49,800 nt of DNA, from positions 1 through 49,800 of the forward strand of contig JAZREN010000032.1 in NCBI GenBank assembly GCA_045660825.1. Reading direction: 5' to 3'. This DNA comes from HGM04593 sp045660825 (GTDB taxonomy: Bacteria; Bacteroidota; Bacteroidia; Bacteroidales; Bacteroidaceae). Of this stretch, positions 49,307 to 49,800 are shown piece by piece; position 1 is the first letter of the stretch, and each line of letters opens with the position of its first letter. The position numbers and the translations under genes were made by a program. A model generated the notes under the pieces. That model was not told the origin of the DNA and did no database searches. It saw nothing but the letters and a program-made list of their open reading frames with translations.

Positions 49307-49800
49307 ATGTACAACCCAAAATCGACAATAGCAACCGAATTCATTTGTGACAGCGAGATACGCTCCACAATGCAGTATGCACGTAAGAACTGTGGCAACA
49401 TGGAACTCGTGCACGGTATACTCGACAAGGCACGCGCTTTCAAGGGGTTGACGCACCGCGAGGCGGCTGTGCTGCTTGAGTGTGACGACCCTGCTGTGGT
49501 ACAGCAGATATATGCCCTTGCCAATGAGATAAAACACCGTTTCTATGGCAACCGCATTGTGATGTTCGCGCCGCTGTACTTGTCAAACTACTGCGTCAAC
49601 GGCTGTGTCTATTGTCCTTATCATGTAAAGAACAAGAGTATACGTCGCAAGAAACTCTCGCAGGATGAGATACGTGCCGAGGTTATTGCCCTGCAGAATA
49701 TGGGACATAAACGCCTTGCCCTTGAAGCCGGTGAACATCCTTTGATGAATCCCATTGAATATATCCTTGAGAGCATAAAGACTATCTACGGCATAAAGCA
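49307..49800 (+). CDS. hydG: [FeFe] hydrogenase maturase HydG (3' truncated)
   Basis: A frame open to the right edge begins ATG at 49307, two bases after the hydE stop. The visible 164 residues include MYNPKSTIATEFICDSEI, LTHREAAVLLEC, and the radical SAM motif SNYCVNGCVYCPYHVKN (CxxxCxxC), then RRKKLSQDEI and ALEAGEHP. HydG splits tyrosine to make the CO and cyanide ligands of the H-cluster. The full protein is about 470 residues, so roughly two thirds lie outside the window. Confidence 0.92.
   Translation, partial: MYNPKSTIATEFICDSEIRSTMQYARKNCGNMELVHGILDKARAFKGLTHREAAVLLECDDPAVVQQIYALANEIKHRFYGNRIVMFAPLYLSNYCVNGCVYCPYHVKNKSIRRKKLSQDEIRAEVIALQNMGHKRLALEAGEHPLMNPIEYILESIKTIYGIK

Overview
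This window looks like chromosomal DNA from a member of the order Bacteroidales, close to Prevotellaceae or Bacteroidaceae. The evidence is promoters of the Bacteroidetes type (TTTG, about 20 bases, TAnnTTTG), many secreted proteins and lipoproteins with Bacteroidetes features, a C-terminal tail of the type 'YDLqGRR...KGIYIVdGeKvlvK', an NahK-like hexosamine kinase, an aspartate/alanine exchange cycle, and an [FeFe] hydrogenase with its maturases. No tRNA, rRNA, CRISPR array or intact insertion sequence was seen.

Left part (1-13045). A 5'-truncated GEVED-type secreted protein is followed by a terminator, a Bacteroidetes promoter and a long folded RNA that resembles 6S RNA. Next is an AT-rich operon of three unrecognised exported proteins, one with a C-terminal PDZ domain and one with a zinc-ribbon-like region. 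Behind it lies a decayed copy of the same C-terminal tail, terminator and promoter seen before the operon, so the operon sits between two related non-coding modules. Then come nahK, a 55-residue rubredoxin, and the minus-strand pair aspT-aspD, which together would import aspartate, decarboxylate it and export alanine.

Defence island (13356-31628). A complete type-1-like BREX operon reads brxA, brxB, brxC, pglX, fic, pglZ, brxL. Three points stand out. A Fic AMPylase-like gene sits inside the operon, just behind a near-perfect palindrome. BrxL ends in an MIT_C-like domain and no Lon protease domain is visible. The presumed target-recognition part of pglX is strikingly AT-rich, as expected of a swapped segment. 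After a strong terminator come an AbiH-family gene, an AAA ATPase/RloB pair (RloAB or AbiL type) and a cysteine-rich gene of unknown function. The island's left edge carries a 14-base direct repeat that covers the aspT start codon. Its right edge is a gene-free stretch of about 0.9 kb full of long hairpins.

Right part (32556-49800). These are mainly housekeeping genes: a large TPR protein, pgk, nth, a small exported protein, a histidine phosphatase, pheS, a RelA/SpoT homologue whose synthetase motifs look degenerate, a transglutaminase-like lipoprotein, a small lipoprotein, aroE, menG, purC and phoH. The window closes with an [FeFe] hydrogenase divergent from hydE and a hydG that runs off the end. 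A tandem array of roughly 97-base hairpin units lies between the small lipoprotein and aroE. Dispersed 'GTCATnCCGA...GGATCTC' repeats occur in many of the intergenic gaps.
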